A stretch of DNA of 57,761 bases from G020353235 sp964569555 (GCA_964569555.1 CAZMTT010000001.1:1-57761); one strand, 5' to 3'. Shown: positions 32,323 through 41,179, counted from the first letter of the stretch. Program-made: numbers and translations. Notes: generated from the letters alone by a model not told the origin.

Positions 32323-33009
32323 TTATAGTTGAAGCCAAATCAGCCTGTTGGTCAGGGTTAGAACACCGATAATGATGAGCAAGGTGCCGCTGAAGATATA
32401 GATAGCCGATGAATAGCGGTAGATACGCTTGAGTAGCGGCAGGGTGAGGTCAAAGGTAGCGCCGATAATCAGAAAGGGCGTCCCCAGCCCCAGCGAGTAG
32501 AGAGCCAGCAGGTAGGCGCCCTGCCCGGCGGTCCCTGAGGCGGAAGCCAGCGCCAGAATACCGCCCAGCAGCGGGGCAACACAGGGTGTCCAGGCCACGC
32601 AAAAGATGGCTCCGGTCAGAAAGGAGCGGAAATAGCCGCTGGCAATGCTCTGGGGCAGGGCCAGGCGCTTCTCGTAGTTGAGCCAGGGTATCTTCAGCGC
32701 CGCCAGCATGAAAACACCAAAGACGATGAGCAAGATACCGGCTACCTGGCGCACCAGCCCGAGGTAAGCGCTTAAAACAAAGCCGAGCAGACCGGCGCCG
32801 GCGCCGGTAAGGGTGAAAATCAAAGCAAAGCCGATGACGAAGCTGAGCGAGTGCAGAAAGAGGGGCAGGCGGGGCCGGTTGCCCTCGGTGGTAAATATTT
32901 CCGGACCGGATAGACTGGCCAGGTATACCGGCACTAAAGGCAGTATGCAGGGTTGTAGAAAGGACAGCAGTCCGGCACCGAAAGCGGCTAGCGGTGGAAT
33001 ATGTTCCAT
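32323..33009 (-). CDS. ccdA: CcdA-type thiol-disulfide transporter
   Basis: About 228 residues with six transmembrane helices of the DsbD gamma/CcdA family. The two redox cysteines are in FLQPCILPL (about residue 21) and CVAWTPCVAPLLG (second PC motif, about 140). It passes electrons from cytoplasmic thioredoxin to the TlpA-like protein next door. I chose ATG 33009 (MEHIPPLAAFG), where the family usually begins, over the TTG 36 bases upstream. Neither has a strong ribosome binding site. Confidence 0.88.
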   Translation of the reverse strand: MEHIPPLAAFGAGLLSFLQPCILPLVPVYLASLSGPEIFTTEGNRPRLPLFLHSLSFVIGFALIFTLTGAGAGLLGFVLSAYLGLVRQVAGILLIVFGVFMLAALKIPWLNYEKRLALPQSIASGYFRSFLTGAIFCVAWTPCVAPLLGGILALASASGTAGQGAYLLALYSLGLGTPFLIIGATFDLTLPLLKRIYRYSSAIYIFSGTLLIIIGVLTLTNRLIWLQL

Positions 33010-33067
33010 CTTTTTAATGCTAATTAATCTACCCCCAAATATCAAGCTGGCTGATGGCAGGGTAGCC

Positions 33068-33097
33068 TTGACTTTTAGCCCTCGGTCTGACTAAATT
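33068..33097 (+). promoter_or_regulatory. probable promoter of the histidine phosphatase gene
   Basis: TTGACT (33068-33073) and TAAATT (33092-33097) with an 18-base spacer, or CTAAAT with 17. The gene starts 28 bases downstream. Confidence 0.45.
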
Positions 33098-33124
33098 AGC
33101 TCTGGAAAGCGAGGGGAGGAATAT

Positions 33125-33742
33125 TTGTCCAGATTACTGCTGGTAAGACATGGCGATACCGAGTCAAACAGCCGGGAGAGGTACTGGGGGCACACTGATG
33201 TTAAGCTGAGCCGGGCGGGGCTGGAGCAGGCGGAGAAGCTGCGTGACCGCCTGGCAAATGAGAAGATTGACGTTATTTATACCAGTGACCTGGAGCGGGC
33301 CTGGCTGACGGCCAAGATTATTGCCCAGAAGCACCAGCTTGAGGTTACTATCTGCCCGGAGCTGAGGGAGTTTAACTTCGGCGCCGTGGAGGGCTTGAAC
33401 TTTGACGAGATTGGCCGCCTTCACCCCGAGCTGGCTGAATTCTGGGCGAGCCAGAACCCGAAGCTCAGGTTTCCCGATGGGGAGAGCCTCGGCGACCTCA
33501 GACGCCGGGTAAGCCGGTTCCGGCAGCGGCTGGAGAAGCACGCCCCGGAAGAGACAATTCTCATCGTGGCTCATGCCGGGGCACTGAGGATAATGCTCTG
33601 CCAGTTGCTCGGCATCGGGCAGCACCACTGGCGTCAGCTTCGCTTAGACCTGGCTTCGCTCAGTATCGTGGAGACCTATCCCGAGAGAACGGTGCTGAAC
33701 CTGCTCAACGATGTTTCCCATCTTGACAGCGAGCTTCAGTGA
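33125..33742 (+). CDS. histidine-phosphatase (phosphoglycerate mutase-like) family protein
   Basis: 205 residues. The catalytic RHG motif is LLLVRHGDTESN (His about 9), with Arg in SDLERAWLTA, Glu in LREFNFG and His in VAHAGALR. This matches the CobC/PhoE branch of the family (alpha-ribazole phosphatase or broad acid phosphatase). Substrate specificity cannot be read from sequence. TTG follows GGGAGG (about 6 bases). It is convergent with the methyltransferase 33736-34407 and overlaps it by seven bases. Confidence 0.87.
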   Translation: MSRLLLVRHGDTESNSRERYWGHTDVKLSRAGLEQAEKLRDRLANEKIDVIYTSDLERAWLTAKIIAQKHQLEVTICPELREFNFGAVEGLNFDEIGRLHPELAEFWASQNPKLRFPDGESLGDLRRRVSRFRQRLEKHAPEETILIVAHAGALRIMLCQLLGIGQHHWRQLRLDLASLSIVETYPERTVLNLLNDVSHLDSELQ

Positions 33743-34407
33743 AGCTTGATGCGGACGCCGAGAAAGGCGCCGAAGGGGTTTTTACGGAAGGTAAGCCAGC
33801 CATCGAGCCAATGGCAGTAGCGGTGCCAGCCCAGGGGAAAGAGAAGCACGCTTTGCCAGTTGAGGGAGACATTACTGAGCACGCTGTGCACCATGGCTTC
33901 AATTTCGCCGATAGTATAGAACTTTGCCTGGTTATAGATACTCTCGCCGAACCTGCCTTTAACCCGGCGGGTCAGGCTGAGCATTGAGGTCTTATTCAGC
34001 ACCCCCAGGTATATTTTCTTGCGGGAAACGCGGGCCGCTTCCCGGATGGCTCCAGCCGGGTCGGGGAGAAACTCAAGCACGGTGATGAGGGCGACAATAT
34101 CAAACGACTTATCGGCGAAATCCAGTTTATTGGCCTGTCCCTGGCAGAGCCTGGCGCCGGGGCCGAGCCTCTGGGCGGCCTTCTCCAGCATGGGTTGGGA
34201 GGGGTCAACGCCGGTGACATCAAGCCCCAGCTCGCGGAAAAATTCCAGATTATGCCCGGTGCCGCAGCCGACCTCAAGCAGCTGCTGTCTCTTCTGGGGC
34301 TTGACCAGCTTCAGGAAAAGCTCTTTTTCCCTGAAGTCAGCGTAGTGTCCCCCTGACTTCAGGTACCACTTATCGTATTTCGCTGCCGCACCGGCATCAA
34401 AGCTCAT
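33736..34407 (-). CDS. class I SAM-dependent methyltransferase
   Basis: 223 residues with the Rossmann SAM site: motif I LLEVGCGTGHN (about 40-50), an acidic residue in VTGVDPSQPML (motif II), and SFDIVALITVLEFLPDP (motif IV/V). The C-terminal part is longer than the core fold and contains GWHRYCHWLDGWL. The substrate is unknown. It belongs to the UbiE/arsenite-type broad family. It follows thioredoxin on the same strand by 25 bases and is probably co-transcribed with it. Confidence 0.82.
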   Translation of the reverse strand: MSFDAGAAAKYDKWYLKSGGHYADFREKELFLKLVKPQKRQQLLEVGCGTGHNLEFFRELGLDVTGVDPSQPMLEKAAQRLGPGARLCQGQANKLDFADKSFDIVALITVLEFLPDPAGAIREAARVSRKKIYLGVLNKTSMLSLTRRVKGRFGESIYNQAKFYTIGEIEAMVHSVLSNVSLNWQSVLLFPLGWHRYCHWLDGWLTFRKNPFGAFLGVRIKLH

Positions 34408-34432
34408 TTTAGACCTCTGACTTGGTGGCGGG

Positions 34433-34750
34433 TTAGAGGAGCGCTTCTATTTTGGGCTCAAGGACCCGCTCCGGGACAGCCCCGACCACCCTGTCGACTA
34501 CCTTCCCATCCTTGAAAAAGATTAGGGTGGGGATGGACATAATCTGGTAGTTGGTGGCGGCTTGGGGATTCTGGTCAATATTGAGCCGGCAGAACTTGAA
34601 CCTCTGGTCATACTTTTCGGCCAGTTTATCTACCACCGGCGCAATCATGCGGCAGGGACCGCACCAGGGCGCCCATATGTCCACCAGCACGGGCAGGGTT
34701 GATTTCAAGACCTCGTCGTCAAAGTTCTGGTCGGTAACATCAATTACCAT
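34433..34750 (-). CDS. trxA: thioredoxin
   Basis: 105 residues, the usual length of thioredoxin 1. The active site is WAPWCGPCRM (Cys about 30 and 33), and the cis-Pro loop is IMSIPTLIFFKDG. It serves as general cytoplasmic disulfide reductant and could feed CcdA two genes away. GGGAG lies about 9 bases before the ATG, and a promoter lies at 34784-34813. Confidence 0.95.
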   Translation of the reverse strand: MVIDVTDQNFDDEVLKSTLPVLVDIWAPWCGPCRMIAPVVDKLAEKYDQRFKFCRLNIDQNPQAATNYQIMSIPTLIFFKDGKVVDRVVGAVPERVLEPKIEALL

Positions 34751-34783
34751 ATACTCTCGCTCCCTTTGATTAATATTGTTTAA

Positions 34784-34813
34784 ATGATAACCGTCGGGGC
34801 TTTACGGTGTCAA
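34784..34813 (-). promoter_or_regulatory. promoter of trxA
   Basis: On the minus strand, TTGACA (34813-34808), an 18-base spacer and TATCAT (34789-34784). Confidence 0.6.
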
Positions 34814-34868
34814 GGAAGTAGCCAACGCCAAAAGCATTCGCGGCTATCTGCAGACTGGTAAAGTTTAA

Positions 34869-36095
34869 TCAAATCTCGGCTGGTGATTGATGGCCACGAC
34901 TACCCCATAGCCATATAGCGTAGCTTAGGGCAATTACCAGGAGCGCGGCACTAATTATGGTAAAGCTGGTGAAGAAGCCGAACTTGGTGATGAGGTAGCC
35001 GTTTAGCGGTATTATCAGCCCGGAACCGATTAGCCCAGCCGAAAAGTAGATGCCAAATATTGAGGAGCGATACCGCTCTGAAGTCTGGGAGATAATATAG
35101 GCTTGGGCTGCCGGCTCAATGGTATAAACCATCATACCGATAAAGAGTAGCCCAACCCCAAAGCCTAAACCGAAGGGTATCACATTCAGCAGGTAGATGG
35201 CTGGTCCAGCCATAAAAAGGGCGGTTAGTATTACCCGCCTTCTACCTACATGGTCGGAGAGGTACCCACCTAGCGGACCTGCCCAGATACCAGCTGAATA
35301 AAACACGGCGATAATGGCGGCTGCCGTCTCCTTCTCCGCCGCGAAGTGGTCGACTAGATAGAGTGGAATGTATGGTATTACGGAGAGAATTATGGCTATG
35401 GTAGAGGTGATTAGCAGGATAAAGGGGGCTAGATGGTGCCAGTCTAGTCGGGGTAGTATCTGGCTGGGGTGGCTGTTGCTCACCGCCTCGGCATTACCGG
35501 TGCCGAGGCGCTTGCCGAGTATGAGATAGAAGGCGATGCCGAATAAAATGGTGGGGATAGCTAGTGTGATGAAGGGGGCACGCCAGCCCCAGCTGGCGGC
35601 GATGGTGGCGGCGATAAGTGGGGCGAGGAAGTAGCTGGCACTACCGCCAATCATGTGAAGTCCTAGTGCCCTTCCCCGGTTCTTTGGTTTAATGAAGGCT
35701 GAGATTAATGACGGGGAGGTGGGGTGGTAGCCCCCACCCAGTATCCCCATAATGATGATGAAGATAATTATCATGAAGTAGGTGGTGGAAAGACCGAGCA
35801 AAAGTCCGCAGAAAGCGACACCGCAGATACCTATGGCAATTATCAGGCGTGCCCCGATGCGATCGGCAAGCCACCCTGCCGGTAGATGACTAATACCGTA
35901 GGTAATATTGAATGCGGAAAGGATGAGTCCAGCTTGGGTATAATCAAGGGCAAATTCTTCACGGATGAAGGGTAAAAGGGGTATTGGCAAGGCATTCATC
36001 AGGTGGTGCCCGAAGTGTGCCAGTATAAAGAGAGGCAAAAGCCCGGAAAACGATAAGCCCAGCTTGGGTCTTGTTGAGAGTAATTTCTTTTTCAA
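34869..36095 (-). CDS. MFS transporter
   Basis: 408 residues with about 12 transmembrane helices. The MFS signature is between helices 2 and 3 (GWLADRIGARLII), and an equivalent lies in the second half (GGYLSDHVGRRRVIL). The central loop is short. It resembles nitrate/cyanate- or fosmidomycin-type exporters in overall layout, but the substrate is not evident. The TTG start follows an A-rich leader. It is the third gene of the uvrC-GTPase-MFS run and probably shares its promoter. Confidence 0.85.
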   Translation of the reverse strand: MKKKLLSTRPKLGLSFSGLLPLFILAHFGHHLMNALPIPLLPFIREEFALDYTQAGLILSAFNITYGISHLPAGWLADRIGARLIIAIGICGVAFCGLLLGLSTTYFMIIIFIIIMGILGGGYHPTSPSLISAFIKPKNRGRALGLHMIGGSASYFLAPLIAATIAASWGWRAPFITLAIPTILFGIAFYLILGKRLGTGNAEAVSNSHPSQILPRLDWHHLAPFILLITSTIAIILSVIPYIPLYLVDHFAAEKETAAAIIAVFYSAGIWAGPLGGYLSDHVGRRRVILTALFMAGPAIYLLNVIPFGLGFGVGLLFIGMMVYTIEPAAQAYIISQTSERYRSSIFGIYFSAGLIGSGLIIPLNGYLITKFGFFTSFTIISAALLVIALSYAIWLWGSRGHQSPAEI

Positions 36096-36134
36096 TGTTG
36101 TCTATTCACTGCAAAATGGAGTTAACTGTCTGCA

Positions 36135-37106
36135 TTACAGATGTAGTTCAATAATGTCCCCGTCCTGGAGGATGTGGTCTCTTTTTACCATCACCCCGTC
36201 GTGTTTTCCCGAACCCCAGACCCGGGCATACTTTAGCTGGGCGCGGAAGTCCTTGTGCACCCCTTCGGCAGCATCAGCCGTGGTGCTGCCTCTGTCCAGG
36301 ATTATCGGGTCGTTGAAGTCGGCTTTTTGCCCCGGCATCTTGGTGTAGACGCGAATAATATCCAGCCGGCGGAAGATTGCCTGTTTCAGCTCTTCCAGGC
36401 CAGTCCCTTCCCGGGCGGAGATGGCGATAACCGGTAGCTGCTTACCGTATTGATTCTCCAGGGCGGTGTGATTTTGCCGGGCATTGGTCAAATCCAGCTT
36501 GTTGCCCGCGATGAGCGCCTTCGGCTGGCTGATGATACCCTCAACTTCGGTCTCCCCGCCGAGGCCGATTCTCATCTGGTTGAGCTGCTTGGTGATGGCG
36601 GCCATTTGCGCCAGTGGCTCCTCACCCAGGTCGACGATAATAAGCAGGGCATCCGCCCGGCGCAGCATATGGGGCAGCCAGAACTCGATTGTCTGCGGCG
36701 CCAGGGGCGGGGTGTCAATCAGCTGTATCTTGATGTTCTCAAATTCCATCATCGCCGGGGTGGCGGTCTGGGTGGTGAAGGGGTAGTCAGCCACGGTAGG
36801 GGAGGCGTTGGTGAGACGGGACACCAGCTGGGACTTACCGCAGTTGGGCAGACCGATGATGGCTACCTGGGCGGCGCCCTCTTTCTCAATGAGCATTGAG
36901 GTGTGGCGGGTAGCCGTCTTTTTGTCCATGGTCTGGGTTAGCTTGGCAATCTTGGCCCTCAGCTCGGCGCGGAGGTGGTCGGTCCCCTTATGCTTGGGCA
37001 TAATGGCCAGCATTTCCTCCAGAGCGGCGATCTTTTCCGGGGCGGTCTTTGCCGCGCGGTAGGCCTTTTCGGCGTCAAAGTATTGCGGTGGCAAATTGGC
37101 CGGCAT
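36135..37106 (-). CDS. DRG-like GTPase with C-terminal TGS domain
   Basis: 323 residues. The N-terminal helical part includes MPKHKGTDHLRAELRAKI (about 35-52), as in archaeal and eukaryotic DRG proteins. The G domain shows G1 GLPNCGKSQL (about 80-89), G2/G3 TTQTATPAMM ... DTPPL and G4 AGNKLDL. The C-terminal TGS domain has TADAAEGVHKDF and the final GDIIELHL. The Obg glycine-rich N-domain is absent, so it is not Obg. DRG-type GTPases act on ribosomes in eukaryotes; the role in bacteria is unknown to me. The ATG follows the uvrC stop by one base. Confidence 0.83.
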   Translation of the reverse strand: MPANLPPQYFDAEKAYRAAKTAPEKIAALEEMLAIMPKHKGTDHLRAELRAKIAKLTQTMDKKTATRHTSMLIEKEGAAQVAIIGLPNCGKSQLVSRLTNASPTVADYPFTTQTATPAMMEFENIKIQLIDTPPLAPQTIEFWLPHMLRRADALLIIVDLGEEPLAQMAAITKQLNQMRIGLGGETEVEGIISQPKALIAGNKLDLTNARQNHTALENQYGKQLPVIAISAREGTGLEELKQAIFRRLDIIRVYTKMPGQKADFNDPIILDRGSTTADAAEGVHKDFRAQLKYARVWGSGKHDGVMVKRDHILQDGDIIELHL

Positions 37107-37107
37107 T

Positions 37108-38934
37108 TTACAGAAATTCCTTTACTTTGCGGGCTAAGTCCCTGGTCATGCCTTTTGCCAGGGCCAGCTCTTCCAGGGGTGCCTCTTTGATGGACTGCAC
37201 CGAGCCGAACTGCTTTAAGAGGCTGCGCTTGCGCTTGGCGCCGATGCCGGGGATGATATCCAGTGCCGAGGTAAAGCTCTCTCGCTGGCGTATTTTCTGG
37301 TGGTAGCCAAGGGCGAAGCGGTGTGCCTCATCGCGCAGGCGCTGCAGTAGCTGAAGCCCGGCGGAGCTGCGGGGCAGGACAATAGACCTGGGCTTCCGGG
37401 GGACGAAAATCGCCTCGTTTTCCTTGGCTAAGCTGGCTACGGGCACCGAATCAGCCCCCGTTTCCTGCATGGCAAGGCGGGCGGCATTGAGCTGCCCCTT
37501 GCCGCCATCAATGAGCACCAGGTCGGGTATAATCGCCCAGGAATCAGCCGGCGAGTCCTCACTCTTGAGGCGTTTGAATCTTCGCTTGAGCACCTCCTGG
37601 AGCATGGCGTAGTCATCAACACCGGCTACTGTTTTAATTTTAAAGCGCCGGTAGTAGCTGGGGGCAGGCTTGCCCTGGTCAAAGACGACCATGCTCCCCA
37701 CCGCCGCCACCCCCTGTATATTGGAGATGTCGTAACCTTCCATACGGGAGGGGAGGCGGGGCAGGTTCAGCTCCCTCTGTATTTCAGCCAGGGCTGCCTC
37801 CAGTTCTTTGGGCGCCGCCAGCTTCTTAATCTTGAACTGTTCCAGAGCCTGGCGGGCATTCTCGGCGACGATATCCACCAGCTTCTTTTTGTTACCCCGC
37901 CGGGGGACCTGGATGTTGACACTGGCGCCTCTCTTACCCTGCAGCCAGTCTTTGAGCACCGCCATATCTTCCATCGGGTGCTGGAGCACTAGTAACGGCG
38001 GGATGTAGGCGCTGGAGCTGTAGAACTGCTTGACAAAGCTGGTCATAATCTGGGGCGGCTCTTCATAGCGGGTGCCCTGCAGGGCAAAGCTCTCCCGTCC
38101 AATCAGCTTGCCCCCCCGAATGAAGAAGACCTGGACACAGGCCTGGTCTCTATCCTGAGCGAAGGCAATCACATCCTGCTCGCCGCTTACCGTGGCGGCG
38201 ATTCTCTGCCCCTCGATGACCCGGTGTATTGCCTGAATCTGGTCTCTTAATATGGCCGCCTTTTCAAAGTCCAGTGCCTGCGCCGCCGCTTTCATCCGCT
38301 TCTCCAGATTGCGGACGACTATTTCCTGCTTGCCTTCCAGAAATAGAATCACCTGCTTGATTATCTCGGCGTATTCGGTCTTACTCACCGCGCCGATGCA
38401 GGGGCCGCGGCAGAGATTCAGGTCATACTCAAGGCAGGCGCGGGTGTCGTTGCCGGTGATTGGTTCGGAGCAGGAGCGGAAGGGGAAGATTCTCTTTAGC
38501 GCTTTGAGCGTCTGACGCACCGAACGGGCGCTGGCGAAGGGACCGAAGTAGCGCCCGCCATTCTCTTCCAGATGGCGGGTAAAATATATTCGGGGCCAGT
38601 CTTCATTGAGGGAAATTTTAAGATAGGGAAAGGTCTTGTCATCTTTCAGCCGGACGTTATAGCGGGGGTGGTGTCTCTTTATCAGGTTTAATTCCAGAAT
38701 AAGCGCTTCCTGTTCGTTGGCGGTGATAAAGAAATCAAGCTCCGCCACCCGGGCCACCATCTGCTGTATTTTGGGCGACAGCTTCTGCCCGGCAGTGAAG
38801 TATGACCTCACCCGGTGCTGGAGGTTAGCCGCCTTGCCGACATAGAGAATATTTCCCTCGGCGTCCCGCCAGAGATAGACGCCGGGGCTGTTCGGCAGCT
38901 GTCTTATTTGCTCGGTGATAAGACTTTGGCTCAT
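37108..38934 (-). CDS. uvrC: excinuclease ABC subunit C (UvrC)
   Basis: About 608 residues, the normal UvrC size. The GIY-YIG nuclease domain (NSPGVYLWRD ... NILYVGKAANLQHRV, residues about 13-40) makes the 3' incision. A UVR-type helical region follows (AAQALDFEKAAILRDQIQAI), then the RNase H-like 5' nuclease (DISNIQG ... VLIDGGKGQLNAA) and C-terminal HhH motifs (IPGIGAKRKRSLLKQFGS). ATG 38934 is preferred because the promoter places the mRNA start only 4-5 bases upstream. The TTG at 38955 overlaps the -10. Confidence 0.95.
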   Translation of the reverse strand: MSQSLITEQIRQLPNSPGVYLWRDAEGNILYVGKAANLQHRVRSYFTAGQKLSPKIQQMVARVAELDFFITANEQEALILELNLIKRHHPRYNVRLKDDKTFPYLKISLNEDWPRIYFTRHLEENGGRYFGPFASARSVRQTLKALKRIFPFRSCSEPITGNDTRACLEYDLNLCRGPCIGAVSKTEYAEIIKQVILFLEGKQEIVVRNLEKRMKAAAQALDFEKAAILRDQIQAIHRVIEGQRIAATVSGEQDVIAFAQDRDQACVQVFFIRGGKLIGRESFALQGTRYEEPPQIMTSFVKQFYSSSAYIPPLLVLQHPMEDMAVLKDWLQGKRGASVNIQVPRRGNKKKLVDIVAENARQALEQFKIKKLAAPKELEAALAEIQRELNLPRLPSRMEGYDISNIQGVAAVGSMVVFDQGKPAPSYYRRFKIKTVAGVDDYAMLQEVLKRRFKRLKSEDSPADSWAIIPDLVLIDGGKGQLNAARLAMQETGADSVPVASLAKENEAIFVPRKPRSIVLPRSSAGLQLLQRLRDEAHRFALGYHQKIRQRESFTSALDIIPGIGAKRKRSLLKQFGSVQSIKEAPLEELALAKGMTRDLARKVKEFL

Positions 38935-38945
38935 CTCTGAGTTAA

Positions 38946-38974
38946 ATTGTAGCATAGCCCCAAATAGGGGGCAA
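38946..38974 (-). promoter_or_regulatory. promoter of uvrC giving a near-leaderless mRNA
   Basis: On the minus strand, TTGCCC (38974-38969), a 17-base spacer and an extended -10 TGC-TACAAT (TACAAT 38951-38946). The predicted start near 38939 leaves about 5 bases before ATG 38934. Confidence 0.6.
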
Positions 38975-39024
38975 AGCTGAGCTAGTTGCGGAACCGCTAA
39001 TCGGGGAACTGGTATTCATATAAT

Positions 39025-39693
39025 TCACCTCGGTGAGCATATAAATAGTTTGGAGAATGAGAACAGCCTGATTATCGGGTTAGGGTGCCAGTAGCTAACT
39101 ATTTTCTCTTTGTCAATCGCAAACTGGTTGACGGTGAGCATGGCTCTGATTTTCTCAAGTGGCAGAACTACCTCGTAAGGCTGGGGGTAGTGCTCCTTGT
39201 GTGTGTTGTGGTTTAGTAGTCTTTTGATGATTGCTCTGGCTATGTAAAATGGGCTGCTCAGCCTGATAGCGATTGCCTTTATCTGGTTAAGCCCTGTCGT
39301 GGGTGTTTGCATAATTAGTCTGCCTTCCGGCTTTAGCGCTCTGCGCATTTCACTCACGGCTTTCTCTGCTTCAGGTATGTGCTCTAGAACATCAAGGCAG
39401 GTTATGCTGTCAAAAGCAGCCGTTTTGAAGGGCAGGTTGCAGGCATCCGCCTGGGCTAAGTCCCGGTTCTTTCGGGCGGCGATTTTAAGTGATTTGCGTC
39501 CAAAGTCAATGCCTATTGTTCTCTTCATCTGTGATACTAAGTATGTTCCGTCACCTCTCCCAGTGCCGATGTCTAAGTGTAAGCCATGAGGGGAAATATA
39601 GTGCAAAACTTTGAACATACGGCTTTTGCCACGTTCTTCTTCGACGCTCTCCCAGTCAAACTTGTCCCAGTCCTCAGGTATTACTTTGTTCAT
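39025..39693 (-). CDS. class I SAM-dependent methyltransferase
   Basis: 222 residues, with motif I LHLDIGTGRGDGTYL (about 39-53), acidic IGIDFGRKSL, ADACNLPF and SITCLDVLEHIPEAEKAVSEMRRALKPEGRLIMQTPT. The last part is typical of the UbiE/Methyltransf_11 group. The C-terminal third is specialised and lipid- or glycan-like methyltransferases share this form, but no substrate can be assigned. No ribosome binding site is clear. It stands alone between uvrC and xerD. Confidence 0.82.
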   Translation of the reverse strand: MNKVIPEDWDKFDWESVEEERGKSRMFKVLHYISPHGLHLDIGTGRGDGTYLVSQMKRTIGIDFGRKSLKIAARKNRDLAQADACNLPFKTAAFDSITCLDVLEHIPEAEKAVSEMRRALKPEGRLIMQTPTTGLNQIKAIAIRLSSPFYIARAIIKRLLNHNTHKEHYPQPYEVVLPLEKIRAMLTVNQFAIDKEKIVSYWHPNPIIRLFSFSKLFICSPR

Positions 39694-39883
39694 TTTGATT
39701 TACTTGACCCTTCGCCTGAACTTCATCTGTTTCCTAACCAAGCCTATCTGAAAGAGGGCTGATGGCGCGGGTATTGTTACCCACCCCAATTCTATCATTT
39801 TTATATCAGGGGTCAATTGTGAGTTTCGCAACAAGCTCAAGCTTTGCCTGAAGTAGGGTGGGATTTTGCCTTTTGCTTGACTT

Positions 39884-39918
39884 ATGTTAAAATAGTTATG
39901 TTAAGATATGTTAAGATA
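39884..39918. promoter_or_regulatory. repeated (A/G)TGTTAA(A/G)ATA elements upstream of xerD
   Basis: ATGTTAAAATAG (39884), ATGTTAAGATATG (39898) and TGTTAAGATATT (39909) are imperfect direct repeats with TTAA at 39887, 39901 and 39911. They overlap possible -10 boxes (TAAAAT, TAAGAT) and share the 10-mer GTTAAAATAG with the array upstream of the second pilus operon. Confidence 0.45.
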
Positions 39919-39936
39919 TTACGGGGAGGAGGCGCA

Positions 39937-40845
39937 GTGAGAGAGGCTATTGAGCGTTTTATCAATTATCTTAAGGTAGAGAAGGGCTTTTCCGAAAACA
40001 CACTGGTTGCCTATCGCAACGACCTTTATCAACTGGCTGACTTTGTGGCCGCAGAGGCCAATAAGGGTGGTGCTATGCCGTCATGGGCCGGGTTTGGTCG
40101 GCAGGGGATGCTGAGCTACCTGCTTAATCTCAAGGAGAGGGGTTACGTGCCGACCACGCAGGCCCGCAAGGTGGCCGCCACCAAGCGCTTCTTCAGATTT
40201 ATGTCGGAAGAAGGTGACCTGAAAGAGAATCCGACGCAGAATGTCACTTCACCCAAAGTGGGCAAGTCGCTGCCCCGGCCTATCTCGGATAGCGAGGCCC
40301 GCCTCTTGCTGGAGCAGCCCACCAAGCTGTCCACCCCGGAAGCGAAGCGGGACAAGGCGATGCTGGAGCTGCTCTATGCCAGCGGGATGAGGGTGAGTGA
40401 ACTGGTCGCCCTGGACGTGAGAGATGTCGATACCGAGGGCGGTTATGTGCGCTGCTTCGGTAAGGGCGGTAAAGAAAGGCTTATCCCGGTTTACCCCCGG
40501 GCGGCGGCATCCGTTGCCGAATACAGCAAAGAAGCCCGCCCCAAGCTGGCGCGGGGCAAAGATGACTCAGCCCTTTTCCTCAATCCCCGTGGCGAGAGAT
40601 TGACCAGGCAGGGCTTCTGGCAGAAGATAAAAGAGTACGCCAAGGCAGCCAACCTGGATACCAATATCGGTCCGCACACGCTGCGGCACAGTTTTGCCAC
40701 CCATATGCTGAGTGGTGGGGCTGACCTGAGGTCGGTTCAGGAGTTCCTGGGGCATGCCAATATCTCAACGACGCAGGTATATACCCGTCTGACCAGCGAG
40801 CATGTCCGTCGCAGCTATGATAAGTCCCACCCCAGGGCGAAGTAA
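39937..40845 (+). CDS. xerD: tyrosine recombinase XerD-like
   Basis: 302 residues, the usual Xer length. The N-terminal SAM-like core-binding domain (FINYLKVEKGFSENTLVAYRNDL) is followed by a catalytic domain with Arg in SGMRVSEL (about 152), Lys in GKGGKERLIP, the HxxR of HTLRHSFATH (about 247-256), His in LGHANISTT and Tyr in VYTRL. It resolves chromosome dimers at dif. GTG 39937 follows GGGGAGGAGG (39923-39932); the in-frame upstream ATG at 39844 would add 31 uncharacteristic residues. No dif site is seen here. The length and full domain set argue for the housekeeping Xer, not a phage integrase. Confidence 0.9.
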   Translation: MREAIERFINYLKVEKGFSENTLVAYRNDLYQLADFVAAEANKGGAMPSWAGFGRQGMLSYLLNLKERGYVPTTQARKVAATKRFFRFMSEEGDLKENPTQNVTSPKVGKSLPRPISDSEARLLLEQPTKLSTPEAKRDKAMLELLYASGMRVSELVALDVRDVDTEGGYVRCFGKGGKERLIPVYPRAAASVAEYSKEARPKLARGKDDSALFLNPRGERLTRQGFWQKIKEYAKAANLDTNIGPHTLRHSFATHMLSGGADLRSVQEFLGHANISTTQVYTRLTSEHVRRSYDKSHPRAK

Positions 40846-40871
40846 GCTTAATTTGAGAGGGGAGTATTTGC

Positions 40872-41159
40872 ATGTCGGGTAAATCACGGCACGGTCGCGG
40901 CAAGCATTCATTACACGCTAAGAAAAAGAAAATGAAGCTGAGACAGCCGATGCTGGCCTCTCAGCCATCACCGGCCGCCATTCCGGCTGAAGCGCCGGTT
41001 TCTCCGCCGGAGGCGCCGGTTGCGGAAACAAAAAAATCAATTTCGCCACCGCCCATTATGGCCAAGTACCCCTATATCTTCACTGAGTTACGCCGCATCG
41101 GTATCCTGGGCGGGGTAATGCTGGTAATTCTTATCGTACTGGCCCTAATCCTTACCTAG
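40872..41159 (+). CDS. small tail-anchored membrane protein, unknown function
   Basis: 95 residues. A strongly basic N-terminus (HGRGKHSLHAKKKKMKLR) is followed by a Pro/Ala-rich linker (residues about 30-62) and a single C-terminal transmembrane helix (GVMLVILIVLALIL, about 80-94). The protein is presumably anchored in the membrane with a basic tail that could touch nucleic acid or phospholipid. No family is recognised. It lies between xerD and pcm on the same strand, probably in one operon. Confidence 0.68.
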   Translation: MSGKSRHGRGKHSLHAKKKKMKLRQPMLASQPSPAAIPAEAPVSPPEAPVAETKKSISPPPIMAKYPYIFTELRRIGILGGVMLVILIVLALILT

Positions 41160-41179
41160 TGTGAATAAAGGTGCTTAAA

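Noticed and set aside
39937..40845. Phage integrase or integrative-element marker.
   Set aside because: The protein has the length and motifs of housekeeping Xer recombinases. There is no tRNA, attachment repeat or other phage gene nearby.
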